This document shows, in pieces, positions 53,334-63,654 of a stretch of 64,000 nucleotides of DNA (the first letter of the stretch is position 1; each line of letters begins with the position of its first letter). Position numbers and translations under genes: made by a program. The stretch comes from an uncultured Pelagibacteraceae bacterium (GTDB taxonomy: Bacteria > Pseudomonadota > Alphaproteobacteria > Pelagibacterales > Pelagibacteraceae). Below the pieces are notes generated by a model. The model saw nothing but the letters and a program-made list of their open reading frames with translations, was not told the origin of the DNA and did no database searches. The stretch covers positions 1 through 64,000 of the forward strand of contig CACFQR010000001.1 in NCBI GenBank assembly GCA_902568465.1. Direction: 5' to 3'.

Positions 53334-54296
53334 TTAATTAGCTAGACTTGGGTCAATTTTAATTGCAATTTTTAAAAGATCTTTTACTGCTTTTACTGAT
53401 ACTTCAAAATTTTCTTTTTCTTTTGTATCCAATTTAATTTCAACTATTTTTTCTACGCCTTTATTACCTATGATTGCTGGAACTCCTGCATATAATTTAT
53501 TAAAGCCATATTCCCCATTAAGATATGCTGCACATGGTAATGTTTTTTTTAAGTTTTTAATATATGATTCGGCCATTTCTACCCCTGACGCTGCAGGAGC
53601 ATAAAATGCAGATCCCTTTTGGAGAAATTTTATTATTTCAGCTCCACCCTTTCTTGTCCTAGTGATAATATCTTCCAGTTTTTCTTTTGTAATTTTGTTT
53701 TCTTTTATTAATTCAATTAAAGATTTTCCATTTATAGTAGTACGATTAGGCATGGGAACCATTGTATCTCCGTGACCTCCTAAAACTAAAGTTTTAATTT
53801 TTTTAACCGGCACATTAAACTCTTGTGAAAGAAAATAATTAAATCTGGATGAGTCCAAAATTCCAGCCATACCTACAACTTTATTAGCAGGCATGCCTGA
53901 GTATTTTTGAAGGGCCATAACAATAATATCCAGTGGATTTGTTATACAAATTACAAAAGCATTTGGTGAAGTTGATTTTATTCCATTTGCAACTTCTTTT
54001 ATTATTTTTAAATTTATTTCTAATAAATCATCTCTTGACATGCCTGGCTTTCTTGGCACCCCTGCAGTAATAATAATTACATCGCTATTTTTTGTATCTT
54101 CATAAGAACTAGTTCCTGTGAGGTTTACATCATTACCATCAACTGCTGTTGATTGAGCTATATCTAAAGCTTTACCTTTCGCTATACCTTCGGCTACATC
54201 AAAAAGAACTACATCCGCTAATTCCTTAATACTTATAAGATGAGCTAAAGTGCCACCAATTTGGCCGGCGCCTATTAATGAAATTTTTTTTCTCAT
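53334..54296 (-). CDS. mdh: Malate dehydrogenase
   Basis: 320 aa, LDH-like MDH of the alphaproteobacterial type. NAD site [13 protein letters not shown], substrate loop [18 protein letters not shown] (Arg pair), catalytic [12 protein letters not shown]. It oxidises malate to oxaloacetate in the TCA cycle. Between mmsA (5 nt upstream) and the glycan insert downstream. An AT-only inverted repeat overlaps its stop and is too weak to call a terminator. Confidence 0.96.
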   Translation of the reverse strand: MRKKISLIGAGQIGGTLAHLISIKELADVVLFDVAEGIAKGKALDIAQSTAVDGNDVNLTGTSSYEDTKNSDVIIITAGVPRKPGMSRDDLLEINLKIIKEVANGIKSTSPNAFVICITNPLDIIVMALQKYSGMPANKVVGMAGILDSSRFNYFLSQEFNVPVKKIKTLVLGGHGDTMVPMPNRTTINGKSLIELIKENKITKEKLEDIITRTRKGGAEIIKFLQKGSAFYAPAASGVEMAESYIKNLKKTLPCAAYLNGEYGFNKLYAGVPAIIGNKGVEKIVEIKLDTKEKENFEVSVKAVKDLLKIAIKIDPSLAN

Positions 54297-54301
54297 ATTA
54301 A

Positions 54302-55795
54302 TTAATTAAGTGTTGGCATAACAAACTCAGGGTCAGCTGCCAATCCTTTTGGCCATTTTGAAGTTATAGTTTTTAGTTTCGTATAAAATTTAACACCTTC
54401 ATTGCCATGCATTCCAGAGCTACCAAACAACGATCTTTTCCAACCACCAAAAGAATGGTAAGCAACAGGTACTGGAATTGGTATATTAATTCCAACCATT
54501 CCAATTTTTATTTTACTAGCAAAAGTTCTTCCTACATCTCCATCGCGGGTATATATACTTGTTCCATTGCCAAATTCATGTTCATTCACTAATTTTATAG
54601 CTGACTCAAAATCTTCTACCCTGACAACTGAAAGGACTGGGCCAAAAATCTCTTCTTTATAAATTCTCATTTTTTGTTCAACATTATCAAAAAGGCAACC
54701 TCCCATGTAAAATCCTTTTTCATAACCTTGTAATTTTATATTTCGACCATCCACAACTAACTTTGCACCTTCTTTAACACCAAGATCAACATAACCTTTT
54801 ACTTTTTCCAAATGTTCTTTTGTTACTAAAGGACCCATTTCAGAATTTTTATCTAACCCGGGTCCTATTTTTAGAGACTCAACTTTTTTAGCTAAATTAC
54901 TTACAAGTTGATCTCCAATTTTTCCAACAGCAACGGCAACGGATTGGGCCATACATCTTTGTCCAGCTGATCCATAAGCAGCACCAATTAAACCATTTAC
55001 TGCTTGATCAAGATCACAGTCTGGCATAACTACACAATGATTTTTTGCTCCACCTAATGCTTGAACACGTTTTTCATTTTTTGCAGCATTTTCATAAATA
55101 TATTTTGCAATAGGTGTTGATCCAACAAAGCTAATAGCAGCCACTTCTTTGTTAGTTAATAATGCATCGACCGCTTCTTTATTTCCATTAACTACGTTAA
55201 AAACTCCATCAGGTAATCCGGCTTCTTTAAATAATTGAGCCAATTTAATCGCACAAGAGGGATCTTTTTCACTTGGCTTAAGTATAAAAGTATTTCCACA
55301 AGCTATAGCGATAGGAAACATCCAAAGTGGAACCATGGCAGGAAAGTTATAGGGAGTTACACCAGCACAAACTCCCAATGGTTGTCTAATCGACCAGCTA
55401 TCAACATCGGTGCCAACATTTTCGGTAAACTCTCCTTTAAGAAGGTGAGGTATGCCGCATGCAAATTCAACAACTTCTAACCCCCTCGTTAATGATCCTT
55501 TAGCATCCTCATAAACTTTTCCATGTTCTAAAACTATAAGTTTTGTTAACTCGTCTGAATTTTTTTCTATAAGTTCTTTAAATTTAAATATAACTCTTGC
55601 TCTTTGCGCTGGCGGTTTCAACGACCAATTTACAAATGCTTTTTTAGCTTTTTCAACTGCAAAATCTATATCTGATTTAGAGGCTAATTTAACATTAGCT
55701 GTTTGTTCGCCTGTAGCAGGATTAAAAACCTTAGATGTTTCTTTTGATGATCCTTGGGTTATTTTCCCATCTATAAAATGTTCAATTAAATTCAT
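54302..55795 (-). CDS. mmsA: Methylmalonate-semialdehyde dehydrogenase (CoA-acylating)
   Basis: 497 aa aldehyde dehydrogenase. The catalytic Cys is in [12 protein letters not shown] (usually GQRCMA), with [33 protein letters not shown] and [12 protein letters not shown] of the MmsA subgroup, which lacks the usual general-base Glu and uses CoA. It converts (methyl)malonate semialdehyde to propionyl- or acetyl-CoA in valine, inositol and beta-alanine catabolism. Lies between sdh and mdh genes, so its acetyl/propionyl-CoA feeds the same cycle. Confidence 0.93.
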   Translation of the reverse strand: MNLIEHFIDGKITQGSSKETSKVFNPATGEQTANVKLASKSDIDFAVEKAKKAFVNWSLKPPAQRARVIFKFKELIEKNSDELTKLIVLEHGKVYEDAKGSLTRGLEVVEFACGIPHLLKGEFTENVGTDVDSWSIRQPLGVCAGVTPYNFPAMVPLWMFPIAIACGNTFILKPSEKDPSCAIKLAQLFKEAGLPDGVFNVVNGNKEAVDALLTNKEVAAISFVGSTPIAKYIYENAAKNEKRVQALGGAKNHCVVMPDCDLDQAVNGLIGAAYGSAGQRCMAQSVAVAVGKIGDQLVSNLAKKVESLKIGPGLDKNSEMGPLVTKEHLEKVKGYVDLGVKEGAKLVVDGRNIKLQGYEKGFYMGGCLFDNVEQKMRIYKEEIFGPVLSVVRVEDFESAIKLVNEHEFGNGTSIYTRDGDVGRTFASKIKIGMVGINIPIPVPVAYHSFGGWKRSLFGSSGMHGNEGVKFYTKLKTITSKWPKGLAADPEFVMPTLN

Positions 55796-55823
55796 TTCTG
55801 TCTAAAATGATTTAATTAAGCTT

Positions 55824-56600
55824 CTAGCTTGTTGCAAGCATTTTTTTAATGGAGCCTATAGCCTTTGCTGGATTTAAGCCTTTTGGGCAAGAACTAGCGC
55901 AATTCATTATAGTATGACACCCATATAACTTAAGTTTATCGGCGACCTTTTTTAATCTTTCTTTTTTTTCGTCATCTCTACTATCAGATATCCATCTATA
56001 AGCTTGAAGCAAAACTGCTGGGCCAAGATACTTTTCACTGTTCCACCAATAGCTTGGGCATGAAGTCGAGCAACATGCGCACATTATACATTCATATAAA
56101 CCATCCAGCTTCTCCCTGCTTTTTTTAGACTGATTAATTTCGTTTTTTTTTGATTTACTGTTTTTTGTTTTTAACCATGGCTCAATTGATTCATATTGTC
56201 TGTAAAGTTTACTAAGATCAGCTACTAGATCTTTAACAACTTTTAAATGCGGTAGAGGAAAAATTCTTAAATCACCTTTTATTTCTTTATGTGATTTCAT
56301 GCAAGAAAGAGTATTTACTCCATCAACATTCATTGCGCAAGATCCACATACACCATGTGCGCAAGATCTTCTAAAAGTTAAAGACGAATCTATTTCATTT
56401 TTAATTTTATTTAAAATATCTAAAACTTTATTTCCACAACTATTTAGATCTATTTCAAAAGTATCTTCTCGTGGATTTTCGTTCTTGTCGGGATCCCATC
56501 TGTAAATATGAACTATTTTTAAATTAGAAGATCCCGTTTTATCTTTAAAGTATTGACCTTTCAAGATTTTAGAATTTTTTGGTAAATTAAACTGTACCAT
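55824..56600 (-). CDS. sdhB: Succinate dehydrogenase iron-sulfur subunit
   Basis: 258 aa. N-terminal [2Fe-2S] domain with [19 protein letters not shown]-terminal [4Fe-4S]/[3Fe-4S] clusters [16 protein letters not shown] and [17 protein letters not shown]. Passes electrons from SdhA to ubiquinone. Stop-start overlap of 1 nt with sdhA (TAATG). The internal linker (residues 150-165) is strongly Lys/Ser-rich. Confidence 0.96.
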   Translation of the reverse strand: MVQFNLPKNSKILKGQYFKDKTGSSNLKIVHIYRWDPDKNENPREDTFEIDLNSCGNKVLDILNKIKNEIDSSLTFRRSCAHGVCGSCAMNVDGVNTLSCMKSHKEIKGDLRIFPLPHLKVVKDLVADLSKLYRQYESIEPWLKTKNSKSKKNEINQSKKSREKLDGLYECIMCACCSTSCPSYWWNSEKYLGPAVLLQAYRWISDSRDDEKKERLKKVADKLKLYGCHTIMNCASSCPKGLNPAKAIGSIKKMLATS

Positions 56601-58375
56601 TAATAAACTCTTTCTTTTGGTGGAAAAGTTTGCACGTCATTGGTCAAGGTTGATAGATTAACCTTTCGATAATTAATTTTTACTTCTTTTCCATTGTGCC
56701 AACTTAAAGTATGTTTCATAAAGTTTTTGTCATCTCTTTTAGGAAAATCTTCTCTAGCATGAGCACCACGGCTTTCTTTTCTATGATAAGCTGACTCCAT
56801 TGTTGTAATAGCTTGCCGAATAAGATTGTCAAACTCAAGGGTCTCCACTAAATCTGTATTGAAAATTAAAGATTTATCTTTAACCGATATAGACTCCATG
56901 CCTTCGAAAGGCTTTTTGATTTCATCAACACCTTGTTTTAATGTTTTTTCAGTTCTAAATACTGCACATTTTTCTTGCATTGTTTTTTGCATAGACAGTC
57001 TAAGTTCTGCAGTTTTATTTGATCCATTTCCATTTCTTAATTTATCAAATCTGTCGAGAGATTTTTCAGTTTCAGTTTTAGAAATTTCATCATGTGGAGT
57101 ATTTGGTTTTATTAATTCAATAGCTCTCTTAGCTGCCGATTTTCCAAAAACTACTAAATCTATCAATGAATTTGAACCCAATCTATTTGCGCCATGAACA
57201 GAAACGCAAGCAGCTTCACCTATAGCCATTAAACCTGGTACAGTTTTATCTTTGCCATTGGAATTTAAAACCTCTGCCTTATAGTTAGCTGGTATTCCTC
57301 CCATGTTATAGTGTACGGTTGGTACAACTGGTATCGGATCTTTAGTTACATCTCGATGAACGAAAGTTTCTACTGACTCGGATATTCCTGGTAAGCGATT
57401 TTCAATAATTTTTGGATCTATATGGTCAATATGTAAATGAATATGATCCTTGTTTTCCCCTATTCCTCTTCCCTCATTAATCTCTATTGCCATTGAACGA
57501 CTAACGACATCACGAGAAGCTAAATCTTTTGCTTTTGGAGCGTACCTCTCCATAAAACGTTCACCTTTTGAATTTAGCAAGTAGCCGCCCTCTCCTCTAA
57601 CTGCTTCTGAAATTAAACATCCAATACCATAAAGGCCCGTAGGATGAAATTGAACAAACTCCATATCCTGTAATGGCAATCCAGCTCTTAAAACCATTCC
57701 GTTTCCATCACCAGTGCATGAGTGTGCTGCTGTTGCCGAAAAATAAATTTTACCGTAACCTCCTGTTGCTAATATTGTAATATGGGATCTAAATCGATGA
57801 ATAGTTCCATCATTTAAATTCCAAGCTATTACACCTTTGCATTCTCCATTTTTCATTAATAAATCTAAAGCAAAATATTCAATAAAAAATTCTGTCTTAT
57901 GTTTCAATGCTTGCCCATACAAAGTATGTAATATTGCATGTCCTGTTCTATCTGCGGCAGCACAAGTTCTTTGTACCGGTTCATTGCCGTAATTTTTTGT
58001 CATTCCTCCAAATGCTCTTTGGTATATTTTTCCGTCTTTAGTTCTACTAAAGGGGACCCCATAATGCTCTAGTTCAATGACTGCTGATGGAGCTTCTTTA
58101 CACAAATACTCTATACAATCTTGATCTCCAAGCCAGTCACTACCCTTTACAGTGTCGTACATATGCCAGCGCCAATCATCTTCCCCAGCATTTCCTAAAG
58201 CGGCAGAAATTCCGCCTTGGGCTGCTGCAGTATGACTTCTTGTTGGAAATACTTTTGAAATGCAAGCAGTTTTTAAACCAGACTCACTTAAACCAACTGC
58301 AGCTCTTAAACCTGATCCTCCAGCTCCTACTACTAGGACATCGTACTCGTGATCTACTATGTTATATGCACTCAT
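56600..58375 (-). CDS. sdhA: Succinate dehydrogenase flavoprotein
   Basis: 591 aa. FAD site [17 protein letters not shown], covalent FAD-His in [14 protein letters not shown], active site [21 protein letters not shown] and the C-terminal [16 protein letters not shown]. Oxidises succinate to fumarate. Overlaps sdhD and sdhB by one base at each end. sdhC-sdhD-sdhA-sdhB order is standard. Confidence 0.97.
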   Translation of the reverse strand: MSAYNIVDHEYDVLVVGAGGSGLRAAVGLSESGLKTACISKVFPTRSHTAAAQGGISAALGNAGEDDWRWHMYDTVKGSDWLGDQDCIEYLCKEAPSAVIELEHYGVPFSRTKDGKIYQRAFGGMTKNYGNEPVQRTCAAADRTGHAILHTLYGQALKHKTEFFIEYFALDLLMKNGECKGVIAWNLNDGTIHRFRSHITILATGGYGKIYFSATAAHSCTGDGNGMVLRAGLPLQDMEFVQFHPTGLYGIGCLISEAVRGEGGYLLNSKGERFMERYAPKAKDLASRDVVSRSMAIEINEGRGIGENKDHIHLHIDHIDPKIIENRLPGISESVETFVHRDVTKDPIPVVPTVHYNMGGIPANYKAEVLNSNGKDKTVPGLMAIGEAACVSVHGANRLGSNSLIDLVVFGKSAAKRAIELIKPNTPHDEISKTETEKSLDRFDKLRNGNGSNKTAELRLSMQKTMQEKCAVFRTEKTLKQGVDEIKKPFEGMESISVKDKSLIFNTDLVETLEFDNLIRQAITTMESAYHRKESRGAHAREDFPKRDDKNFMKHTLSWHNGKEVKINYRKVNLSTLTNDVQTFPPKERVY

Positions 58376-58698
58376 TATATTTTATATATCAATAAAGTTA
58401 AAATTATTAACGGTATTATTATACTGAATATTGTTACCAAAAGATTTGCGACATCTTTGATTTTTTTATTAATTATATAATCTTCAAAAATCTCACCTAA
58501 ACTAATTTTAACATGAAAAAAGCCAACAAAAAATACGATGATTGTTAAACTTCCAAATAATGGGTTTTTAAAAAAAAATATAGCTTCTGAATAACCTTTG
58601 GTTGAAAGTAAAATTAATGAAAAATATAGCCATATGTATAGCGGAGCTAAAATTATTGCACTTATTCTATGTAACATCCATTTTCTCGCTGCACTCAT
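58375..58698 (-). CDS. sdhD: Succinate dehydrogenase membrane anchor SdhD
   Basis: 107 aa from ATG 58698, three membrane helices. The track's TTG (58725) adds nine residues inside sdhC; ATG 58698 overlaps the sdhC TAA by one base (TAATG), the usual junction, and starts [21 protein letters not shown], where the Arg-x-Ser-x-x pattern is conserved. [17 protein letters not shown] carries the heme-side His and the quinone-site Asp-Tyr region. Confidence 0.9.
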   Translation of the reverse strand: MSAARKWMLHRISAIILAPLYIWLYFSLILLSTKGYSEAIFFFKNPLFGSLTIIVFFVGFFHVKISLGEIFEDYIINKKIKDVANLLVTIFSIIIPLIILTLLIYKI

Positions 58699-59084
58699 TA
58701 AATAAATCCCCTTGCAAATAACCAAAATATAATTGTTAAAAGTAAAGACGAAATAATTACAACTATACCGGAAAAATTTGCTGTTTTAATTTCAAATCCA
58801 TAGCCCATATCCCAGACTAAATGTCTTATACCACTTAAAACATGAAAACTCATAGACCAAGTAAAACCAATTAAAATAAATTTTCCAAAAAAACTATTCA
58901 CTATAAATAAAAATGTTTCATAATTATTTTCTCCTAGACTCAAAACTGTTAACCAAAAAAAAATTGAAATTAGTGCTATAAGATTTATAACGCCTGAAAT
59001 TCTATGTGTTATTGAGAGTAAAGATGAAATATGCCATCTATAAATTTGAATATGTGGTGATAATGGATTTTTAGAATCATTCAT
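58698..59084 (-). CDS. sdhC: Succinate dehydrogenase cytochrome b556 subunit SdhC
   Basis: 128 aa, three membrane helices. N-terminal PLSPHIQIYRWHISSLLSITHRISG is the SdhC signature (quinone-site Ser/Arg); quoted as SPHIQIYRWHISS and THRISGV. The heme His lies in SFHVLSGIRHLVWDMG. First gene of sdhCDAB. asd ends 3 nt upstream. Confidence 0.94.
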   Translation of the reverse strand: MNDSKNPLSPHIQIYRWHISSLLSITHRISGVINLIALISIFFWLTVLSLGENNYETFLFIVNSFFGKFILIGFTWSMSFHVLSGIRHLVWDMGYGFEIKTANFSGIVVIISSLLLTIIFWLFARGFI

Positions 59085-59087
59085 TAT

Positions 59088-60092
59088 TTATTTAATATAT
59101 TTTTTAATAAGAACATTTGCAATTTGAACTGCATTAAGAGCGGCACCTTTTAATAAATTGTCAGATACTACCCACATATTTACAGAATTTTTTTGTGTCT
59201 GGTCGTCTCGTATTCTTGAAATATAAGTTATAAAATCACCACTTGATTCAACTGGAGTGATATAACCACCATCCTTGGTTTCATCTACTACTTTGCAGCC
59301 AGAAGCTTTTTCCAAACACTCTCTTACTTTTTTAGAATTAACTTCTTTATTAAACTCAATATTTACAGACTCGGAATGACCAACAAATACTGGAACCCTA
59401 ACGCATGTTGCGCTGACAGATAAGTCTTGATCTAGAATTTTTTTTGTTTCAACAGTCATTTTCCACTCTTCTTTTGTGTAACGATCTTCCATAAAAGCAT
59501 CTATGTGTGGAATTACATTAAAGGCAATCTGTTTTGTAAAATTTTTTGAACTTACCTTTTGTTTGTTTAAAACTTGTTTGCTCTGTTCCTCTAACTCTTT
59601 TATATGAGCATTGCCCGCGCCTGATACCGATTGATAAGTTGAAACAATTACCCTTTTAATTTTAAATTTGTCATGCAGCGGTTTTAAAGCCAAAACTAAT
59701 TGGATTGTTGAGCAGTTGGCATTTGCAATAATATTTTTATTTTTATAATTTTTTAAAGTATCAGCATTTACCTCTGGAACTACTAAAGGAATATCTTTAT
59801 CCATCCTAAAATATTTAGAATTATCTATAACGATTGTTTTTTTTGCAGCAATCGGTGCCCATTTTTCTGCTATGACACTACCAGCAGAAAAAAATGCTAT
59901 TTTGACTTTTGAAAAATCAAAATCACTTAGACCAATAATAGAATAAGTTTTGTTTTTAAAAGTTATTTTTTTTCCAATGCTTTTATCGGAAGCAATAAGG
60001 TAAAGCTCACTAAATTTAAAGTCTAGTTTATCTATAACTTCTAAAAGCTTCCTTCCAACATTTCCTGTCGCTCCAACAATTGCTATATTCAT
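59088..60092 (-). CDS. asd: Aspartate-semialdehyde dehydrogenase
   Basis: 334 aa. N-terminal IAIVGATGNVGRKLLEV, NANCSTIQLVLALKPL with the catalytic Cys, QSVSGAGNAHIKELEEQ and RVPVFVGHSESVNIEF with the active His. Makes aspartate semialdehyde for lysine, threonine, methionine and diaminopimelate. Located between the DMSP cluster (36 nt upstream) and sdhC. Confidence 0.95.
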   Translation of the reverse strand: MNIAIVGATGNVGRKLLEVIDKLDFKFSELYLIASDKSIGKKITFKNKTYSIIGLSDFDFSKVKIAFFSAGSVIAEKWAPIAAKKTIVIDNSKYFRMDKDIPLVVPEVNADTLKNYKNKNIIANANCSTIQLVLALKPLHDKFKIKRVIVSTYQSVSGAGNAHIKELEEQSKQVLNKQKVSSKNFTKQIAFNVIPHIDAFMEDRYTKEEWKMTVETKKILDQDLSVSATCVRVPVFVGHSESVNIEFNKEVNSKKVRECLEKASGCKVVDETKDGGYITPVESSGDFITYISRIRDDQTQKNSVNMWVVSDNLLKGAALNAVQIANVLIKKYIK

Positions 60093-60128
60093 ATATGATT
60101 AAGTATTACTATTGTTTTGTGACCAATT

Positions 60129-61235
60129 CTAGACTAATGGCAGATCAGAGATTGAACCTTTGCTTTTTTTACCATTTATTTCCAATTCAAAAGTAGTTTT
60201 TTTGTCCCAATATTCTTTTTTAATCATTGCAATTCCTACTACTTTTTTAAAATGAGGAGAATAAACTGCTGACCTTAAATGTCCTACTAGGCTTTTTCCA
60301 TTGTGAAGAGGTCTTTCCTCCATCATTTCGATTTTATCTAAATCTATTTTGACGCCCATAAGTTTCCTTTTAATTCCTTCTTTAGAAATTTTAACTAAAG
60401 CTTTTTTCCCTAAATAACTAATATCAGATTCAATATCTATATATTTATCAAATCCACACTCATAAGGATTATCACCATAATCAAAATCATTACCGCATGA
60501 TAAAAGACCACTTTCAATTCTTTCTATTAGATTTGGGCAGCCAGGCTTAACATTAAATTCTTTGCCTGCTAAAAATAGTTCATCATATAAATTTAGTCCC
60601 GCCTCTCTATTTTCTACATAAATTTCATATCCACCTTGCTTAGACCATCCTGAGCGAGCTATGAAAAATTTATTTCCTTTAAAATCAAAATAATCAAAAC
60701 CAAAAAATTTAAGTTCGGTTATTTTTTTTCCTAAAATTTTTTCCATTAATTTAAATGATTTTGGCCCTTGAACAGCTAATATATTCACATCTGGTTCGCT
60801 AACCTCAACCTCCAATTTCAAACCACTTGCTAGTCCTTTGGCATAAAGTCCCACATCGGAGTCTGCTAATGATATCCACCATTTATTTTCGTCTAATTTT
60901 AAAATTATAGGATCATTTATCATTTTACCTTGTTCATCAATTATTGGAGCGTAGTAGCATCTTCCTACTTTTGATTTTGAAAGGTTTCTACAAGTCATTA
61001 GTTGAATCAGTTTTGCGGAATCCTTTCCCTCTATCTGAACTTGTCTTTCGGCGGCAACATCCCAGACTTGAACATGTTCTTTTAAGTGAGAGTATTCTTT
61101 TGCTGTACCATCAAATCCAGCAGGCAAAAGCATATGATTATAAACTGTATAAGCTGTTAAACCCTGCTCCTCAATTCTACTTGTGAAAGGAGTTCCTCTT
61201 AATCGTCTTGCTTTTGCAATATAAAATTTTTTCAT
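60129..61235 (-). CDS. dmdA: DMSP demethylase (DmdA)-like aminomethyltransferase-fold protein
   Basis: 368 aa, the known DmdA length. A GcvT-like fold: [64 protein letters not shown] and [14 protein letters not shown], ending [20 protein letters not shown]. These blocks, not those of glycine-cleavage T protein, are what I associate with SAR11 DmdA, which moves a DMSP methyl group to tetrahydrofolate, giving methylmercaptopropionate. The acyl-CoA ligase and MTHFR-like genes nearby handle the two products. A non-DMSP aminomethyltransferase paralogue remains possible. It follows the hydrolase by 2 nt. Confidence 0.78.
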   Translation of the reverse strand: MKKFYIAKARRLRGTPFTSRIEEQGLTAYTVYNHMLLPAGFDGTAKEYSHLKEHVQVWDVAAERQVQIEGKDSAKLIQLMTCRNLSKSKVGRCYYAPIIDEQGKMINDPIILKLDENKWWISLADSDVGLYAKGLASGLKLEVEVSEPDVNILAVQGPKSFKLMEKILGKKITELKFFGFDYFDFKGNKFFIARSGWSKQGGYEIYVENREAGLNLYDELFLAGKEFNVKPGCPNLIERIESGLLSCGNDFDYGDNPYECGFDKYIDIESDISYLGKKALVKISKEGIKRKLMGVKIDLDKIEMMEERPLHNGKSLVGHLRSAVYSPHFKKVVGIAMIKKEYWDKKTTFELEINGKKSKGSISDLPLV

Positions 61236-61237
61236 AA

Positions 61238-62023
61238 TTATTTGTGATTTTTTTGTACAAAATTTTTGACAATCTCTCTCATTTCAAAAGCTTTTTCAAA
61301 TATAATCATATGACCACATTCTTTTAATACCTCTAATTGAGAACTTTTAATACTTTCAGCCATTTTTTTTCCTTTTTCTAGTGGAACCATCTTATCTTTA
61401 TCTCCTAATATACAAAGTGTAGGGCAGCTTATTTTTGACGCAGCTTCTAAACCATTTTTATAATTGTTGCATGCCCTAAGATCTATTGCTAATCCTTCTT
61501 GAACTTGTCTTGGTGAATTAATAATTTTTTGTACTGGATTTCCTCCAATAAATTTTTTAACACCTTCGTAACCCCATTTCATCATAAGCTCTACTGATTT
61601 CATGTCGCCTCCATCCGCAAAATTAATTAGAGCTGGATTAACAGGTAGCTCGTAAGACCCTCCGACAAGAACTAAGCTTTTAATTAATTTTGGAAAACGA
61701 GAAGCAAACTCAAGTCCAACTAAACAACCTTGGGAGTGACCCATAAAAGAAATTTCATTAATTTTTAATTCTTCCATTGATTTTTTAATCCACGCCGATA
61801 TCTCTTCAATAGATTTTATTGCGGGTCCTTCAGAATTTCCATGTCCGGGTAGATCTACAGATAAAACACTGTATCCTGCTGTTGTTAAAAATTGTTCATG
61901 TAAAGACCAAACTATATGGGTGAGTCCACTACCATGCATCAAGACAATTGCCGGTTTTTTATTATCAAAATCTAATCCACCAGTAGATGCAAAAACATCT
62001 TTTTGGTCTACTTTAAAATTCAG
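61238..62023 (-). CDS. Alpha/beta hydrolase with CTG start
   Basis: 261 aa from CTG 62023. The track begins at TTG 61942, inside strand beta-1, and would lose the conserved start [11 protein letters not shown] and [11 protein letters not shown] (oxyanion-hole HG). An in-frame TAA lies 4 codons before the CTG, and no ATG/GTG/TTG lies between; AAGGAG sits 5 nt upstream and CTGA overlaps the ligase stop. The catalytic Ser is in [10 protein letters not shown], Asp in LGDKDKMV, His in ECGHMIIF. Substrate unknown; position between dmdB and dmdA suggests a thioester or ester step linked to DMSP or folate products. Confidence 0.85.
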   Translation of the reverse strand: MNFKVDQKDVFASTGGLDFDNKKPAIVLMHGSGLTHIVWSLHEQFLTTAGYSVLSVDLPGHGNSEGPAIKSIEEISAWIKKSMEELKINEISFMGHSQGCLVGLEFASRFPKLIKSLVLVGGSYELPVNPALINFADGGDMKSVELMMKWGYEGVKKFIGGNPVQKIINSPRQVQEGLAIDLRACNNYKNGLEAASKISCPTLCILGDKDKMVPLEKGKKMAESIKSSQLEVLKECGHMIIFEKAFEMREIVKNFVQKNHK

Positions 62024-63648
62024 TTTATCTCCTTAGCTTTCTTTCTTAATTCAAATTTTTGGATTTTTCCTGTAGATGTTTTTGGTAATTCACAAAATTC
62101 TATTTTTTTTGGCACCTTAAAATTTGCTAAAGTTTCTTTACAGAAACTTATTAATTCTTTTTCTGTAACGGTTTTGTCTTTAACAGATTCGATAAATGCA
62201 CAAGGTACTTCTCCCCATTTTTCGTCTGGTTTCGCCACTACAGCTGCTATCGATACGGAAGGGTGTTTTGCTAATGTATTTTCTATTTCAATTGATGATA
62301 TATTTTCACCACCAGAAATAATTATATCTTTAGATCTATCTTGAATTTTTACATATCCATCGGGATACATAACAGCTAGATCTCCAGTATGAAACCATCC
62401 ACCTTTCATTGCTTTTTCGGTAGCATCTTTATCTTTAAAGTAACCTTTCATAACTACATTTCCTCTGATCATTATTTCTCCAATTGTTTTACCATCCCTT
62501 GGAACTTCCTTCATGGTTTCTGGGTCCATAATTGTTACACCTTCTGTATTAGGATATCTTACTCCTTGTCTAGCTTTAATCTCATTTTGTTTTTCCTCTT
62601 CTAATTCATTCCATGTTTCATTCCATGCACATTGTGTTACATGTCCATAAGTTTCGGTTAGGCCATAAACATGCATTACTTCGAAACCAAGACTTTTCAT
62701 TTTTTTAAAAATTATACTTGGCGGTGGAGCCCCAGCGGTTAATACATAAACTTTTTGCTTTAATTTTTTACGATCACTTTCTGCTGCTCCTGTGATCATA
62801 TTAAGTACAATTGGTGCGCCACCAAAATGAGTTACATTATATTTGTCAATTAATTCAAAAATTTTCTTAATATCAATGTTTCTAAGACAAATTGTTTTTC
62901 CATTTAGCATAGGAATAGTCCAAGGGTAACACCAGCCGTTACAATGAAACATTGGCACGATAGTTAAAAAATTTAATCTGCTTGGCATATTCCAAGCTGT
63001 AGCACTGCCGGTTGACATTAAATATGCACCTCTGTGATGATAAACAACTCCTTTTGGGTTTCCTGTTGTTCCTGAAGTATAGCTTAACGAAATAGCTTGC
63101 CACTCATCTTCTGGCATTTTCCAACTATAATTTTCATCACCTGTGTTTAAAAATTCTTCATACTCTAAATCACCAATTTTTTTTAATTTTGACTGATCTG
63201 CAAATTTGTCATTTATATCTATAACAATTATTTTTCTTTTTATTGTACTTAATGCTTTTTTAACCTCTGCGTGAAGTTGTCTGTCCACAACTAAAACCTT
63301 GGCTTCACCATGTTCTAAAATATAGGCGATGGTTTTAGCATCTAATCTAATATTAATTGTATTTAATACTCCACCAGTCATGGGAACAGAGTAATGAGCT
63401 TCAAAAATTTCTGGAGTATTAAAAGCTAGAAATGAAACTGTGTCACCTTTTCTAATACCAATTTTTTCTAATGCGCTTGCAAATTTAGTACATCTTTTAT
63501 AAATTTCTGACCAAGTATATTTTCGATTCTCATAGACTAATGCCTCATAATTTGGGTAAATGTCCTTAGCTCTTTCAAGAAAAGATAAAGGTGTTAATGG
63601 AACAAAATTCGCATTATTTTTATCGAGATTTTTATCGTAGTGGCTCAT
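62020..63648 (-). CDS. dmdB: Acyl-CoA ligase, DmdB-like (methylmercaptopropionate-CoA ligase candidate)
   Basis: 542 aa ANL enzyme. Adenylate loop SYTSGTTGNPKGVVYHH, GGAPIVLNMI, HVYGLTETYGHVTQCAW, hinge TGDLAVMYPDGYVKIQDRSKD quoted as GDLAVMYPDGYVKI, and the catalytic Lys in TSTGKIQKFELR. It attaches CoA to carboxylic acids; DmdB-type ligases use 3-methylmercaptopropionate from DMSP. Position next to dmdA supports that but medium-chain acids are possible. Overlaps the hydrolase by 4 nt (CTGA) and leads it. Confidence 0.8.
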   Translation of the reverse strand: MSHYDKNLDKNNANFVPLTPLSFLERAKDIYPNYEALVYENRKYTWSEIYKRCTKFASALEKIGIRKGDTVSFLAFNTPEIFEAHYSVPMTGGVLNTINIRLDAKTIAYILEHGEAKVLVVDRQLHAEVKKALSTIKRKIIVIDINDKFADQSKLKKIGDLEYEEFLNTGDENYSWKMPEDEWQAISLSYTSGTTGNPKGVVYHHRGAYLMSTGSATAWNMPSRLNFLTIVPMFHCNGWCYPWTIPMLNGKTICLRNIDIKKIFELIDKYNVTHFGGAPIVLNMITGAAESDRKKLKQKVYVLTAGAPPPSIIFKKMKSLGFEVMHVYGLTETYGHVTQCAWNETWNELEEEKQNEIKARQGVRYPNTEGVTIMDPETMKEVPRDGKTIGEIMIRGNVVMKGYFKDKDATEKAMKGGWFHTGDLAVMYPDGYVKIQDRSKDIIISGGENISSIEIENTLAKHPSVSIAAVVAKPDEKWGEVPCAFIESVKDKTVTEKELISFCKETLANFKVPKKIEFCELPKTSTGKIQKFELRKKAKEIN

Positions 63649-63654
63649 ATCAAA

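Noticed and set aside
53320-53340. AT-only inverted repeat TAATTAATT-AAA-AATTAATTA overlapping the mdh stop
   Set aside because: Such palindromes arise readily in AT-rich DNA; no GC in the stem and no U tract, so not called a terminator.
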